This document shows positions 51,650 through 64,000 of a stretch of 64,000 nt of DNA, piece after piece. The stretch is from assembly GCF_026213295.1 (NCBI RefSeq), contig NC_079428.1, positions 9,909,302-9,973,301 on the forward strand, written 5' to 3'. The translations under genes were made by a program, and so were the position numbers. Position 1 is the stretch's first letter. Every line of letters begins with the position of its first letter. A model generated the notes under the pieces. The model had not been told where the DNA came from. It saw only the letters and a list, made by a program, of their open reading frames with translations, and did no database searches. This DNA is from Gadus chalcogrammus. Its lineage: Eukaryota; Chordata; Actinopteri; Gadiformes; Gadidae.

Positions 51650-51934
51650 TCCCTGGTACTTTCCGCTTTTAGCTGTCTATTGTTTTGATATAAAAATTGT
51701 CCACAAGGTCACTCAACTATGAAAATCCAATTATATGCAATTATCTGGTCTGTTTTGTATGGATGAATAGCATTTTTAAGCAGGGTGATGGGGTGGAAAT
51801 TGAAAATAAAATAAAGCTAGTGCTCTGAGAGCTTTAAGTGAACATTGTGCTTAAACATGCTTCTTGTGTGTTCCCTCAACACTTAGAAATACTCTGAAAC
51901 CAGATGGGTTTTGTCGTATTTAATTTACTACAAG

Positions 51935-52035
51935 GTGGTTGAGGGACATCTTGCTCAGTGATGCCTAAAGACTGGGCCGTGGGGAATGGAACCAACACAC
52001 CAACAACGATGCTATTATGTCTCTTACATTTCAGG
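51935..52035 (-). mobile_element. Decayed SINE fragment, minus orientation
   Basis: GTTGAGGGACATCTTGCTCAG, TGATGCCTAAAGACTGGG, GTGGGGAATGGAACCAAC: centre and B-box complement only. Confidence 0.5.
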
Positions 52036-52853
52036 GCCAAAGGCTACGTTAACTCGACAGTGACTGAATTTTGAATTTAACATATCTTTTGCCCTTTGTT
52101 AATAAAGGGTTAGACTTGGTTGCATGTTCTGACCGCATCAATATCGTTAAGCAACTTAAGCAATATATGCTCAAAATAACTGACATACATAGACTAGAAT
52201 TAAATAGTATGAAGAATAAAGGAAATGCAAGTGAAAAATAACAACCAAACGGTAATTACAGGGATTTCATTCCTGGGTCTAGAGCGTTAAAATGCCATAT
52301 TATGGCAATGTATTTAAATCAATTCCTCCATAAGCTCTGCTAATCAAAACAAATTAGCCGGCTAAAACACAAGCCGCAAATTGGGTTTAGGATTGATACC
52401 GGCTGCGGTGAGCAGAAGATCCGTGGGTTAGGCTAATCAATAACTCTTTTTGACTCTCCTATTGGTGTTAGTTACATGCAGCTTTAATGAACACGCCTTC
52501 ACAAACACTCAATCAATCAATCAGAGGTCTCTCTCCCTCTCTCTCTCTTCTAATATTACATATATCTTGTTTTCTCCCCGACTCATCTCACGTGTTAAGT
52601 GGCTCCCTGTTGAGTTCTTTAGCATCGGCTTACAACCGCCAACGAAGCGAGGGGTGGTAGAGGAGTGTGAGGGGATGGGGGAGTGTGACAGAGCCGGGGG
52701 GGAGGGGGGGGTGTCGGGGGGGGGTGTCGAGGGAGTGTGATTGGTCATGGCCTCCCTGTTTATTTTCTTGTGAACGCCGGTGGTTATGATCTGGTGTTGT
52801 TGTGGGGTAGTGGGGATGGCTGGGTAGGGGGCGGGGTTTGAGGATGTTCAGGA
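52036..52853. other. Intronic sequence
   Basis: Short CT run at 52532-52548 and several G-runs (52698-52726). Nothing recognised. Confidence 0.4.
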
Positions 52854-52871
52854 GGGGGGGGGGGGGGGGGG
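52854..52871. repeat. Poly-G run of 18
   Basis: Uninterrupted G run in a G-rich neighbourhood that continues to about 53006. Confidence 0.9.
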
Positions 52872-53039
52872 AGGAGGGGGAGGGTCTGCTCATCAAGACA
52901 AGCAGGATTCTGGGAAGTCCGCACTGTACCGAACCGGAGCCATCTGCCACCACTGTCCCCCCCAAGGCAGGGGGGGGGGCTGATGAGCTGAGGCTTGATG
53001 GGGGGGGTTGCTGTTGTTTTGGTCGATAGGAGCAGTTCT

Positions 53040-53154
<115 letters not shown>

Positions 53155-53258
53155 TCTAAGCCTTACATATTGATGAGCAGCTGTAGGCCGGGCGAATGCG
53201 GTTATCTCTACCGCTTGCCTGATTTTACCTGGAGGGTGACTAGGAAGGGCACCTGAAC

Positions 53259-53370
<112 letters not shown>

Positions 53371-53589
53371 AGATAATGGCAGATCAGCATGTGTGCCTAC
53401 ACCACTTTTTCATGATTAGATTATAATCCCAAACATCATCATGTTAAAGCCCCGATAATATAATTCATGTATACGACCTAAAAGTTAAACAAAATCCCAA
53501 AACAAAGATGGAGACCTCCGAACAACCAGCTCAAGCATAAACCCTTTTAACCTTCATTCACTTGAGCAAAAATAAAAAAATAATATACG

Positions 53590-53618
53590 TATATATATAT
53601 ATATATATAATATATATA
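53590..53618. repeat. (TA)n repeat
   Basis: GTATATATATATATATATAA then TATATATACA. Confidence 0.9.
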
Positions 53619-53963
53619 CAACTTTAACTTTAATATACTATAGAATATAATACCTACTTTAATCAGGTATAAATAAGAAGAAGAGAGAATAACGCAGTTG
53701 GCTTATTAAAAGTCAACCCTCAAGGGTTATAGTTATCATTACACATCTCCATCTCTGCCGTCAGGCTCACATTCAGCTCCTCGGAGCAAAGGTTTCAGAG
53801 TGCTTGGATAATGTCAGTTGCTCCAACATGGCCGCCTGATCCCAGTCTGCTAATAGAACCACAAGGGATTCTGGGAGATGGTGTGTCGGGTTCACTGAAG
53901 TGAGCAGTGACCATACCCCGTGGAAAACTATTGTATCAGAAATGAAGGATAAAGGATGCAAAT

Positions 53964-53965
<2 letters not shown>

Positions 53966-54001
<36 letters not shown>

Positions 54002-54031
54002 GTGTGTTTGTATGTGTGTGTGTGTGTGTGT
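53966..54031. repeat. (GT)n, two short blocks
   Basis: GT at 53966-53998 and again to 54031 after CCGTGTGTTTGTATG. Confidence 0.9.
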
Positions 54032-54168
54032 GCCTTCATGCATATGTATGTATATATATGTGTCTGTATATGCATGTAAATAATCTGAAATTCTGTACGC
54101 TGACCATTGAGTCAAGTCGTACTGCATGAATGTAACTTGTCAGTATGCATGTGGGCATGTGAGTTTGC

Positions 54169-54170
<2 letters not shown>

Positions 54171-54258
<88 letters not shown>
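54171..54258. repeat. (GT)n microsatellite
   Basis: Pure GT, about 88 bp. Confidence 0.95.
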
Positions 54259-54259
<1 letters not shown>

Positions 54260-54360
54260 TCCCTTATCGCATCCTAGCAGGCCACTGCGTGCTCACATGC
54301 TCCAAAGAGCCCCTAGCTGTCATTCGTGATGTCACACAGACCAGGGAAATGTCACCACCA

Positions 54361-54632
<272 letters not shown>

Positions 54633-55524
54633 GAGAGAAGGAAATGCAGGGGACCAGACAATAACAAAGAGGGAGTTGGGAGGGAATGAGAGAGAGCCGT
54701 AGAAACACACTGAGAAGGACAAGAGAGAAAGTCAAAGAGAACATGGAAAGAAGAGAGGACAGGAAATTGGCGTCTCTCAAACACAGACATACACCTAGCA
54801 TGCATTCATGGTCAATCTGAACAGAAATGACCTGCCTACTAGCATTACTAGCAAGCAACATTATATTTTTTAATAGTAATTTTAAACATTAATAAAGGTA
54901 CAAAATCCAACATTCAACGAGTATTTATCTTGTGATGTGCGACCAAAGGCCATATGTTTGATCCGCAGCAAGGCTAGAATGTATTCTTCTGACACAGTAC
55001 TACAATTTGAGAAGGTACAACAGCACATATCAGTTGAACCTCAATGGAAAAATCTGATGGGTTCAGATGCTAGGGGAATGAATCCAAGCGCAAAGCCTCT
55101 CTGAGAATAGCTATGATAGCCTGGTTCTGTTAGGAAACAGATAGGAGGGCCACAGATTCGCACTGTGTTGCATGGACTCTTGACGAAACAAATAAAGCAA
55201 CCCTTCACAGATTCTAAACCAGTGAGAGTCTGCATACTGGCTGTCCTTGAAGATGTCGTGAAGATGATAAGAAGAACATAATTCCGCCTATCAAAAAAAA
55301 GACTTAATTTGAAAATACCAGTGTCTGACAAAAGACCATCAAAGCCCTTGCAACAGATGTGTTAGAAACCCATTAAGATAAGGAAAAGAAAAGCAGAGGT
55401 AATACCGTTGGCTGTTGAGTCATGAATCATTGTTGAAGCATTGTTATGCATGTATGTACGAATATTGGAGGGAGGGTGTTTTTGAGAAGATGTGCTTGGG
55501 ACTTCAGTTTACCATTACTTACAT
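54633..55524. other. Intronic sequence
   Basis: 54935-54975 (GCGACCAAAGGCCATATG, TTTGATCCGCAGC) may be a SINE head remnant. Nothing firm. Confidence 0.3.
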
Positions 55525-55775
55525 GACTTGTTGCTCGATGTTTTTATTTATCAGGCCATTTCTGTTGATTGTTAATAAGTTGATCAGTTGTTGCTTTATG
55601 TATTTATAGATCAGGCCATTTCTGTTGATTGTTAATAACTTGATCAGTTGTTGGTTTATGTATTTATAAATCAGGCCATTTATGTTGATTGATAATAAGT
55701 TGATCAGTTGTTGCTTGGTGTATTTATATATCAGGCCATTTATGTTGATTAATAATAAGTTGATCAGTTGCTGCT
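55525..55775. repeat. 60-bp minisatellite, about 4 copies, exact period
   Basis: TCAGGCCATTTCTGTTGATT recurs at 55551, 55611, 55671 and 55731 with no indel, so each unit is exactly 60 bp; GTTGATCAGTTGTTG completes it. Copies differ by a few substitutions each (for example TTTCTG to TTTATG), and both edges fade. Confidence 0.95.
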
Positions 55776-56040
55776 AGATTGATTCAGGGCTGAAGCAGCT
55801 TGCAGTGATTGCTAATTTGAATAATAAAAAGGATGAAGAGAAGACTTGTACTGAATGTTTCAGGTTCAATGTTAAAAGTTACAATGTCTTTCAATCTGCC
55901 ACATTATTGCAATCTATTTTTAACTTCTCTTTAGGGGTGATTAAATATGCATGAAGGATAATGAACTGAACTGAACTACATAGTTCTGAAGCATTGTTTG
56001 GCATATTTCTGGAAATGCTCTGACAAAAAAGCAAAACTAT

Positions 56041-56481
56041 CTAGTGTCTGTGGCTGTCACAGGCCAGTAACAAGGCAATCCGATGGTTTGATTCCGCCCG
56101 AATAACATGATTGGATGGCTGACCTGTCTGTCTACCCACCAACCCGGTTACCTCAGTACACTCTTTGAGCCTTACCGGACACTCACACAAGGCTGGGCAG
56201 ACCTGTTGGCCCTTACTTGTTTTGGTGTATTCAGAGGGAGGCCTGAAGAGTGGGGTGGTATTTATTTCATTCGATAAGTTCAAAAACTTGCTTACTCTGC
56301 GTGATTTCTCCAAATTGCCTGCCAAAGCTTGAAGGGTATTTAGCGATGCTTTTATGTTCACATGTAGGTGCTTAAGTGTGATTACTAATCTTTTTACTTC
56401 CCAGCCCTGTACTGTGGCAACAGCCAGGCAATGTAGAAGACACAACCTATCAGTCTTGGATGTGGGCTTGCGTTGCGACAC
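56041..56481 (-). CDS. Unassigned 146-codon open frame
   Basis: Open frame of normal-looking composition (LVITLKHLHVNIKASLNTL, VCPALCECPVRLKEC) on the same strand as neurexin, with no recognised domain, signal peptide or splice context. Might be a fragment of an old retrosequence or chance; I favour chance. Confidence 0.1.
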   Translation of the reverse strand: MSQRKPTSKTDRLCLLHCLAVATVQGWEVKRLVITLKHLHVNIKASLNTLQALAGNLEKSRRVSKFLNLSNEINTTPLFRPPSEYTKTSKGQQVCPALCECPVRLKECTEVTGLVGRQTGQPSNHVIRAESNHRIALLLACDSHRH

Positions 56482-57315
56482 AAATATTCACACAGACACA
56501 GACACACAGACCAAGAAAGTAGGAGGCTTATCAGAAAACTTAAATGGAAAAAAAGCCAGTGGAAGTATGCAATCATGACTGAGATCATAAATACTGCTCG
56601 CATTTATATCTCTCTCTTTGCCTCTCTTTCCATCCATCACAGTTTCTCTCACCTTATCTATTTATCTCTGTACTCAGTCTAGCGTCTCCCTCTATTTCCA
56701 ACACCACGTTCTGCATCTCGCTCTTCCTCTCTCACTTCTTCTCTCTCTGTCTTTCCGTCTCTCTGTCCACCTCTCCAACCCTTTATCTCACCCATACACA
56801 CTCACACACACAAACACACCCACACACACACACTCCACGTCAGATACTCATCTCCAGGGCCAGATGTATTTCCCCGTGATTACAATCTTCCCAGGGCGCG
56901 ACTATTCACGCGGAATTGACACAGAGAGACGGTCGGAAGGCATAGTTAACAACAACAAATAAATAATAAAGAACAAACATCCATTTGACATGTCACCGTG
57001 TGTGCCAATGTCACAGCCAAAGGAAACAAGGATGGAGTGGCAACGTCAACCCAGGTGCAAACACGTATGCACCTGGTTACGTTTAAATGTCTGCTGCAGG
57101 TTAGCTTTTGCGCCAACTCAAAAAGATTTCAGTTGAAGCCAAATAGCTGGGTTAAAATATTGCATTTTATCATGGAGCTCAGGCCTTGCCAGAGCTTGAT
57201 ATAATAGAACAAGTCACAATAGAACAACTAAAGAAGTCCAAACTCCAAGCTATAACAACAGAAATGATGTAGGCCCTTTTTCAAATATTTTCCCATCCAT
57301 GATGTGGAGGGGGGG
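56482..57315. other. Intronic sequence
   Basis: CT-rich patch at 56605-56770 and CA-rich patch at 56796-56833. Nothing else recognised. Confidence 0.4.
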
Positions 57316-57657
57316 TGTGTGGTTTTAGAGCTGTCTGGGGAGAGAGAACGGAGGGGGTGTGGCTCTCGGCATTCAGCGAGACAAGGTGGATTGCTGTCAG
57401 GTGAGGGCTAATAATTCATGATTACTAATCACCTGTCTTCTCGAATACAACTCGCCAGAAACCGGGCCGTGGGGGGGAACCAACGAAGGAGTCGGACCAG
57501 ACAGAGTGGACCCGATCCAGAGCAAAGAGGCCAAGTAGCGATCCTGCCCTTTATTTTACCGTCAATGTGTTTATTAGATATGCGAATGCCTGCCCGTGCA
57601 AGGTAAATAAAGTGTTGTGCCGATCTACATATCCCATGGTTTCAGTCTCACACACCT
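57316..57657 (+). mobile_element. LTR-like sequence, 342 bp
   Basis: Starts TGTGTGGT and ends GTCTCACACA (inverted ends TGTGTG/CACACA), with AATAAA at 57605 about 50 bp from the end and TTCAGTCTCACACA, a usual close of fish LTRs. No target-site duplication was seen, so the ends are uncertain. Confidence 0.45.
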
Positions 57658-57905
57658 GAATATTTATGTTTAGATATTGCACGACTACCAAGTGAAGTGA
57701 AGATCCGTCAAAATGTCTCTTTTCTAGAATCTTCCCCGCTCTCGCTCGGCGCATGTGACGCACACGTCACCTCGCTCGACGAGCAGATTAGATTACAATA
57801 CTCTAATCCTTCATTAATCGTGCCTTGATAGACAGTTCTATTAGTGTCCCGGTCGCTGGTGACTCTGCCGTTCATGTGTTCCGGTGTTTATGTGTTCTTG
57901 TGTCT

Positions 57906-57963
57906 TAATAATAATAATAATACATTTAATTTAGAGGCGCCTTTCAAGACACCCAAGGTCACC
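57906..57963 (-). mobile_element. LINE 3' end with (ATT)n tail
   Basis: Read on the minus strand: GGTGACCTTGGGTGTCTTG, AAAGGCGCCTCTAAATTAAA, then ATTATTATT. This is a widespread teleost LINE 3' end; only the last 60 bp is left. Confidence 0.75.
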
Positions 57964-58243
57964 TATTAGTATAGCATAGGTCTTGCGTTAGTATACCTGC
58001 CATCTGTTCCAGTTGGCCGCTACCTATCCCTGTAAACGGAGGAACACAGCGTCGGCGGACTCAATGAGCAGACGTAACCCTCATCTGGCACTGGGATAGG
58101 CCTGTGGTTATTTCTAATGAAGGGATTCAGCCACGCAGGAGAACGCCACAGAAGATAACACAAACCCAGTAGGAGTCGATGGTTATCATTGTAATTTTGT
58201 GCCACCGGGAAATATTTTGCATATGGTGACTCGCTAGGCCGGT

Positions 58244-58363
<120 letters not shown>

Positions 58364-58680
58364 TGCACCTGAATGTATGTGGTGGTGCACTGATAGAGAC
58401 AAGTGTGCATGCAATGTCTTATTGTCTTTATCAGTACAAAAACACAAACACACACAAACCACATGCACACACACCCGAGGCCTTCACTAACAAAAACACA
58501 CGCAGAAACACAATCTCTTTATCTCACATCATGCCAACACTCCAACACTCCAACACACACACACACACTCATAAACACACACACACACACTACACAACGC
58601 AGAAGTCTTTATATGCACAGCACACAGCGGTCCCCACAAACACACGTCCTCATAAGCCAGCGCCTGAGAAGAGATAACAC

Positions 58681-60270
58681 ACTCCTTCTACACAGAGATT
58701 AGGAGGAGTTTCACCCTCCAGGGTCCCACTGTTGCCCCCCGGTGATTTTGATTGGCAGGCCGGACGTATCTTTTGGAAAGGCAGAGGGCCCCGTTATCAC
58801 ACTTGTGCTGGCTTGCGCTGCCCTCCGTACCTATTGCTTCACCAGACCAAACCCCCCCTCCCCCCCTAGCCTTACTCCAACCCCCCCCCCTCGCCCTTTC
58901 TTTCAAACTATACACAGTACATCTTGCTCTTGTTTTCTACCTACCTCAACTGATGTAAACCTCAGCATTGGAAAGCTTGCTACATAATTAGGCAGAAGAA
59001 CTGGGGAGATGTAAACACGGAATCCCAGTGCTTGCGACTTTTACGATGTTTGTCACGCCGTGATCGCCGATACCTTCTGGATTACTTGATAGCGAGAGAG
59101 TTCTTATCCCTCTTGAATTCAAAATACTTGATTCACTGCAGGGTGGCTGAGTCGTTCCCCTGCGAGTTACGAGAGGGACAATTGGCCTAACCGAAACCGA
59201 TCCAAATGTCTGCCTGCCGGGTAAGAGTTACTTACTGAGCGCCGTATTCTCGTGGTGTATTAAACCTCTCATGGCGAGATGGATCAAGAGGTGACACAGA
59301 TTCAATCACTATGCCCGCCCACCACTTTGTTTGTGCCGGTTGATCCGACAGTTTATTCTTTAAGGTTTGTGTCGCGGCACTGCGACTTTGTATCATCTAT
59401 TATTCCCCGGCTCATAAACATTGAGTGGAAGCTCATCTAAAAACGAAGACCCCTAATGCTGTAAATCAAACGTGTTTAGTTTATCTCCAGGGATGGGGCT
59501 TTGGAGAGCGGGCCAGTTAAAACGAGTTACAGTGCGTCTATCCAGCCTCATAATAGCCTGGGTTACATATGTATGGTTTGTCGTTCTACAAACACATACA
59601 AATAAATCATACGCACACACTGGAATCAGCCTTGGCTTGCTAATCAAGGAAACAGGGGGGGTGGCGGAGTGCGTTTGTTCCCGCTTTTGTTAGCGGCCAT
59701 TAAAGGCTGATTGCGCATGGTTAGCTAACTGAAAGGCCACTCCAAATTCGGAGATCATTATAGGCTGTGTGTGTGGCTAAAGTTGTACTCGCCAGGCCAG
59801 CACCATTCTGTTTAGTCGCCGTGGTTCTGTGCGTCTACGCCCAGCGTCGTTATACAAGGGTGTATAACGCTATCAAAGAGATGTTGATAGCAGGAGGGAG
59901 AAGTTGTTGTTGTTGAAGACCTTTTTGGCAGTGGTGTGGCATTAGCGGTCGGGCTACGTTTCATGACAGAAGCTCATGGATAATGTAATAATGGTAAACA
60001 ATGTTTCATTTTCAGTAAAATATATGAAAGAGCTACTATATGGAGAAAATTAAATTTTCATGAGGACAACCAAGGGCTAGAGTTCATTGCACAAAATGTG
60101 AGCGGGTATATTTTTTAGTCTGTCTATGGCAGGACGTTGAGCCAACCCTCGAAGCCACGCTCTCAGCGCTTCATTTGTAAAGTGGGAGGTCCCGGAACGC
60201 AGAGTGGGGGTGGATCCAGTGACTAAGTACGGGGGTTAGAGGTAATGGAACAAAAAAAAAATACACTGCC
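58681..60270. other. Unique intronic sequence
   Basis: 59400-59760 is repeat-free and CNE-like (GGCTCATAAACATTGAGTGG, GGCTTGCTAATCAAGGAAAC). C/T-rich with C-runs at 58850-58890. No gene recognised. Confidence 0.3.
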
Positions 60271-60272
60271 TA

Positions 60273-61270
60273 CTAGGTTTGTGCCGATGGACGATGTCAT
60301 CATCCGTCGTGATGGCTGACTGACATCAAGATGGAGGGCCATGGAGGGCCATGGCACACCCCCCCCCCTGCCCCCCGTCAGACCCACACTAATCCTAGTC
60401 TCTTATATAGTTAACCTAAATACTTTGCAGGGATTGCTCTGTAAATTAAATAGAGAATACAACTGATGCGCATGTTATTTAAAATACGGCAGCCTTTGCC
60501 AGAGACGTGACGTGACGTGTTAGTCTTCCGCGATCTGATCGCATTTCTCGAACTATAACTGTGCAGTAGGATAAAATGTACAGCGAAGCAGCACTCTCCC
60601 TCCGTGAGATCCTGTCTTTAGCGGAGAAAGTTGCCATCACCATCGATGCTTGGAAAGCGTTGATTATGGAGTCGTGCGTGACCGTGAATTTTTTACCGAC
60701 TGGGTTGTGCAGAGTGCGATCCTGCAATATCTCTTTTAGTGTGTTCATGTTCAATTAAATGGTTTTAGATCTTAAACAAATTCCGTTGCAAAGAGGAGGC
60801 ACGCAGGATCAATATCCTGATTAAAAAGATTGTCGGCCAACGCTGACACATTTTGCCGATTGTAAATTGACATTGAGATAATGTAAACTTTCACAAGCCT
60901 GCTCTGTGATAGTTAATATATCATAATTTATATTAACTTGTGCGTGGCGCACACGCATGTGGTCATGCATGATTACCGTTTTTTTCTCTCTCGCTCCTCA
61001 GATGCGGCGAATTTCAAAAGTGTCGGGCGTGGTTTGTTGGCCCGCAGCTTTTCAGTGTGTCAACAGATCTCAGACACTTTCAAATGACGTCAAATCTTAA
61101 TAAACAACATGAAATTCTTGGGATTTGTTCTGTAAATTAATAACTATATGCATATTATTATTTTATTTTAATTTTTTTTTTTTTAAATTTCGAGGTACCG
61201 GATCTGCCCCAATAAGTACCGGAACACAGGCCTAAATTAAGAGATGCTGGATCTTGTTCCGGCTGGATCC
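60273..61270 (+). mobile_element. Decayed hAT-type DNA transposon
   Basis: 5' part GGTTTGTGCCGATGGACGATG and 3' part GGTACCGGATCTGCCCC with AGTACCGGAACACAGGCC are typical of decayed fish hAT elements, and a transposase fragment lies between. A block of about 50 bp (GGGATTGCTCTGTAAATTAA, then GATGCGCATGTTATT) at 60431 recurs at 61119. Ends and target duplication not resolved. Confidence 0.5.
60576..60755 (+). pseudogene. hAT transposase fragment
   Basis: 60 codons; EKVAITIDAWKALIMESCVTVNF matches the part of hAT/ZBED transposases just around the first catalytic Asp (family pattern ...TTD.W.S...ESYVTVTAHFI). The Asp of TIDAW is kept. Nothing of the zinc finger, the other catalytic residues or the C-terminal dimerisation domain is found in frame. 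Confidence 0.55.
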
Positions 61271-61852
61271 GGCTCAAATGAACCACTGCAAACTCAAACA
61301 TTCAAGAACAACGGTCAAAGGCGGAAATCTCTGATGTACTGCCTGCTAACCTTCCTGAATCACTAAGTAGCGAGACTGAAGGTTCCTCGCTGGGAAGGAA
61401 GGGCTGTATTGAGCGGCGCGGTAGACGATAGATTGCTGCGAGTGAGGTTACTGCGCTCCCACACACATCTGAGCCACACACGAGGCAAAAAACAGAAAAC
61501 CCCCAGGGAGGGGACCTACAGTGGCAACAGTTAATGGAGACGGAACAAAAAGCAGTTTAGAAGATAATAAATAAAGATGAAGAAACGTTCAAACCCAGAC
61601 ACATTTTAGGAGGGAAGTTGGTAGGCAAGGCAATATCTTCCCATTTGGACAAAATCTAAAGTTTTATATATATCACGCCGAGGCAATAAACCCCCTACAA
61701 AACCCCCCTACACTCTCCAGAACAGAGCAATCTAGAGGCAGACGTGGTTGTACCTCAGCAATATTGAGGTTCAAGATCAAGCTATCTGATATTTATTTAA
61801 CTGGGATAACCATCTCCATCCCTCTACTTAATTTGGTTTGATAAGAAAGTGT

Positions 61853-61886
61853 GGGGGGGCGGGGGGGGGGGGGGGGGGGGGGGGGG
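61853..61886. repeat. Poly-G run, about 33
   Basis: G7, C, G26: the longest homopolymer in the window. Confidence 0.95.
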
Positions 61887-62273
61887 TTGAAGAGGGTTTA
61901 GGGGGCCTAAGTGAGCAAAATAAATACCTAAACCTCCCAGCATCAATCTCAAAGGCAAAGTCATTTTGAGATTGTTGTTGTTGTTTTGTTCTTTGCCTCT
62001 CATTTAAGTTTAATTCATCCCGCAACCTGGGGCGTCTCATCAGAAAATGAAAGACAATGAATCAAGATCATTTCTTTCTTTCAACTTCTAAAGTTTCGGT
62101 GTGGAACCACAAGGTTCATTCCATGATGGTGTTGACCTCATGTAAGCACTTCAAGTACACAATAATGGCCTGACGCTATCTGTACTCCGAACCATGAATT
62201 GGTCTCCCGACATGAAATAAGACCACTCAACATAAGGTGGAAGTCGCTCATCCCAGACACCAGTGTAGTGGAG

Positions 62274-62526
<253 letters not shown>

Positions 62527-63059
62527 TAGCCTCATTTTTCCTCCAAGGGAATTGAGATGTTTATTTCCTTATCACATTTCTTTTTGTTTATATTCTATTG
62601 CAGAGCCTCAAGTAGGGTCCCGTTCCATATGCATGAGGTGTCCAACGACGTTTGACAGGAAGACAAGGTGTCAGTGGAGGAAGAGGAGGAAGATGCAGAG
62701 CGGCGGGGATATGAACAACAGGGATAAACAGAAATAAGCGGAGGGGGTTCCTGGCGTTGCTTACTAATTGACTGACCATGGCCGTTTCTATTATTAGGAC
62801 GATAAAATCAAGAGCAATAATAAAGCATTTCACGCGTAGCCATGTGAATGGTTACATGCCTCATGGCTTCTTCAAGCGCAGTCCACTCTACAATCACAGT
62901 CAGAACCCTCGCCCCTAGGTCAGATAATTATTGTGAGAATGCCCTGTAGTATGAATCATGTCTCTGTGATTATTGAGCTTTAAGAGACCTCACATTTTTT
63001 GAACCCTGTTTTAATAAGACCTTTTTCATCGAAACTATGATTTTGAAGAATCCTCCCAA
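62527..63059. other. Unique intronic sequence
   Basis: Nothing recognised. Confidence 0.4.
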
Positions 63060-63228
63060 TATGCATAGCAGGCAAATGTTCTGGGTTTGACCGCCAATGT
63101 CTGCAGCCATGCCTCTAGGCATCCCTGGGCGTGTTCGCCCCTTACCCTACCTGCTCCTTAATGACACTGATCTAAAAGCATCCACTGTAATTCACTGTGG
63201 ACAAAAGTGTCTGCTAAATGATTAGTCA
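63060..63228 (+). mobile_element. Decayed fish SINE, plus orientation
   Basis: TTCTGGGTTTGACCGCCAATG (B-box region), ACCCTACCTGCTCCTTAATG, then ATTCACTGTGGACAAAAGTG and TCTGCTAAATGATTAG. Head, centre and tail in order. Confidence 0.75.
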
Positions 63229-63240
63229 ATACAATTAATG

Positions 63241-64000
<760 letters not shown>

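Overview
The window looks like teleost nuclear DNA, probably from a gadiform (cod-like) fish. There are no compact genes or bacterial signals. It carries an extreme load of long (AC/GT)n and (AG/CT)n arrays, poly-C/poly-G runs, tRNA-derived fish SINEs, L2/CR1/Rex1-type LINE remnants, hAT and PIF-like DNA elements, and one solo LTR. The gadiform placement rests only on the dinucleotide density and is an inference.

The only cellular gene I can identify is on the minus strand: a neurexin alpha gene, most like neurexin-2. Two microexons of its splice site 1 (SS1) region are visible. A 30-nt exon at 35946-35975 reads (G)LAHLTLNNQ(G), matching the neurexin SS1 peptide (GLAHLMMGDQ in neurexin-1; the AHLTLN core resembles neurexin-2). 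An 18-nt exon at 6439-6456 continues in the same phase and reads GDSSQV, where neurexin-1 has GKSKGK. Both have good acceptor and donor sites. The 900-nt-class first coding exon should lie beyond base 64000, and the exon starting near EEY should lie below base 1. On this reading the whole window is intron apart from 48 coding nucleotides: at least 28 kb upstream of the 30-nt exon, 29.5 kb between the two microexons, and 6.4 kb downstream of the 18-nt exon.

Layout: 1-6.4 kb, intron with GT, AC and a 195-bp GA array; 6.4 kb, the 18-nt exon; 8.0-8.3 kb, a 28-bp minisatellite; 9-10.4 kb, CA/GT/GA arrays; 11.2-12.6 kb, a tandem 62-bp repeat invaded by a SINE and by an unusual hairpin-rich element built from GGGGAACATAGGACC units; 13.5-19.4 kb, SINE relics, a perfect hairpin and purine-rich tracts; 20.0-20.3 kb, a CpG-dense patch; 20.8-21.6 kb, a degenerate repeat; 22.5-23.5 kb, GA and GT arrays; 25.46-25.90 kb, a solo LTR with a perfect 5-bp duplication; 26.3-28.7 kb, a decayed LINE interrupted by a foldback element; 29.7-36.3 kb, TA/GA arrays, GACA repeats and the 30-nt exon; 38-42 kb, GT, AC, CT and GA arrays and a hAT-like MITE; 42.1-43.2 kb, a second LINE remnant; 43.9 kb, a PIF-like MITE; 48-54.6 kb, seven long GT/AC/GA arrays; 55.5 kb, an exact 60-bp minisatellite; 57.3-58 kb, LTR-like sequence and a LINE tail; 60.3-61.3 kb, hAT transposase debris; 62-63.4 kb, AC and CT arrays.

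The transcript is read from the minus strand. Plus-strand AC arrays therefore become (UG)n in the pre-mRNA, GT arrays become (CA)n, and GA arrays become (CU)n. These are the classes of sequence bound by TDP-43/CELF, hnRNP L and PTB respectively. A regulatory role is inference only. I found no intact transposon, no true tRNA or rRNA gene and no CRISPR.
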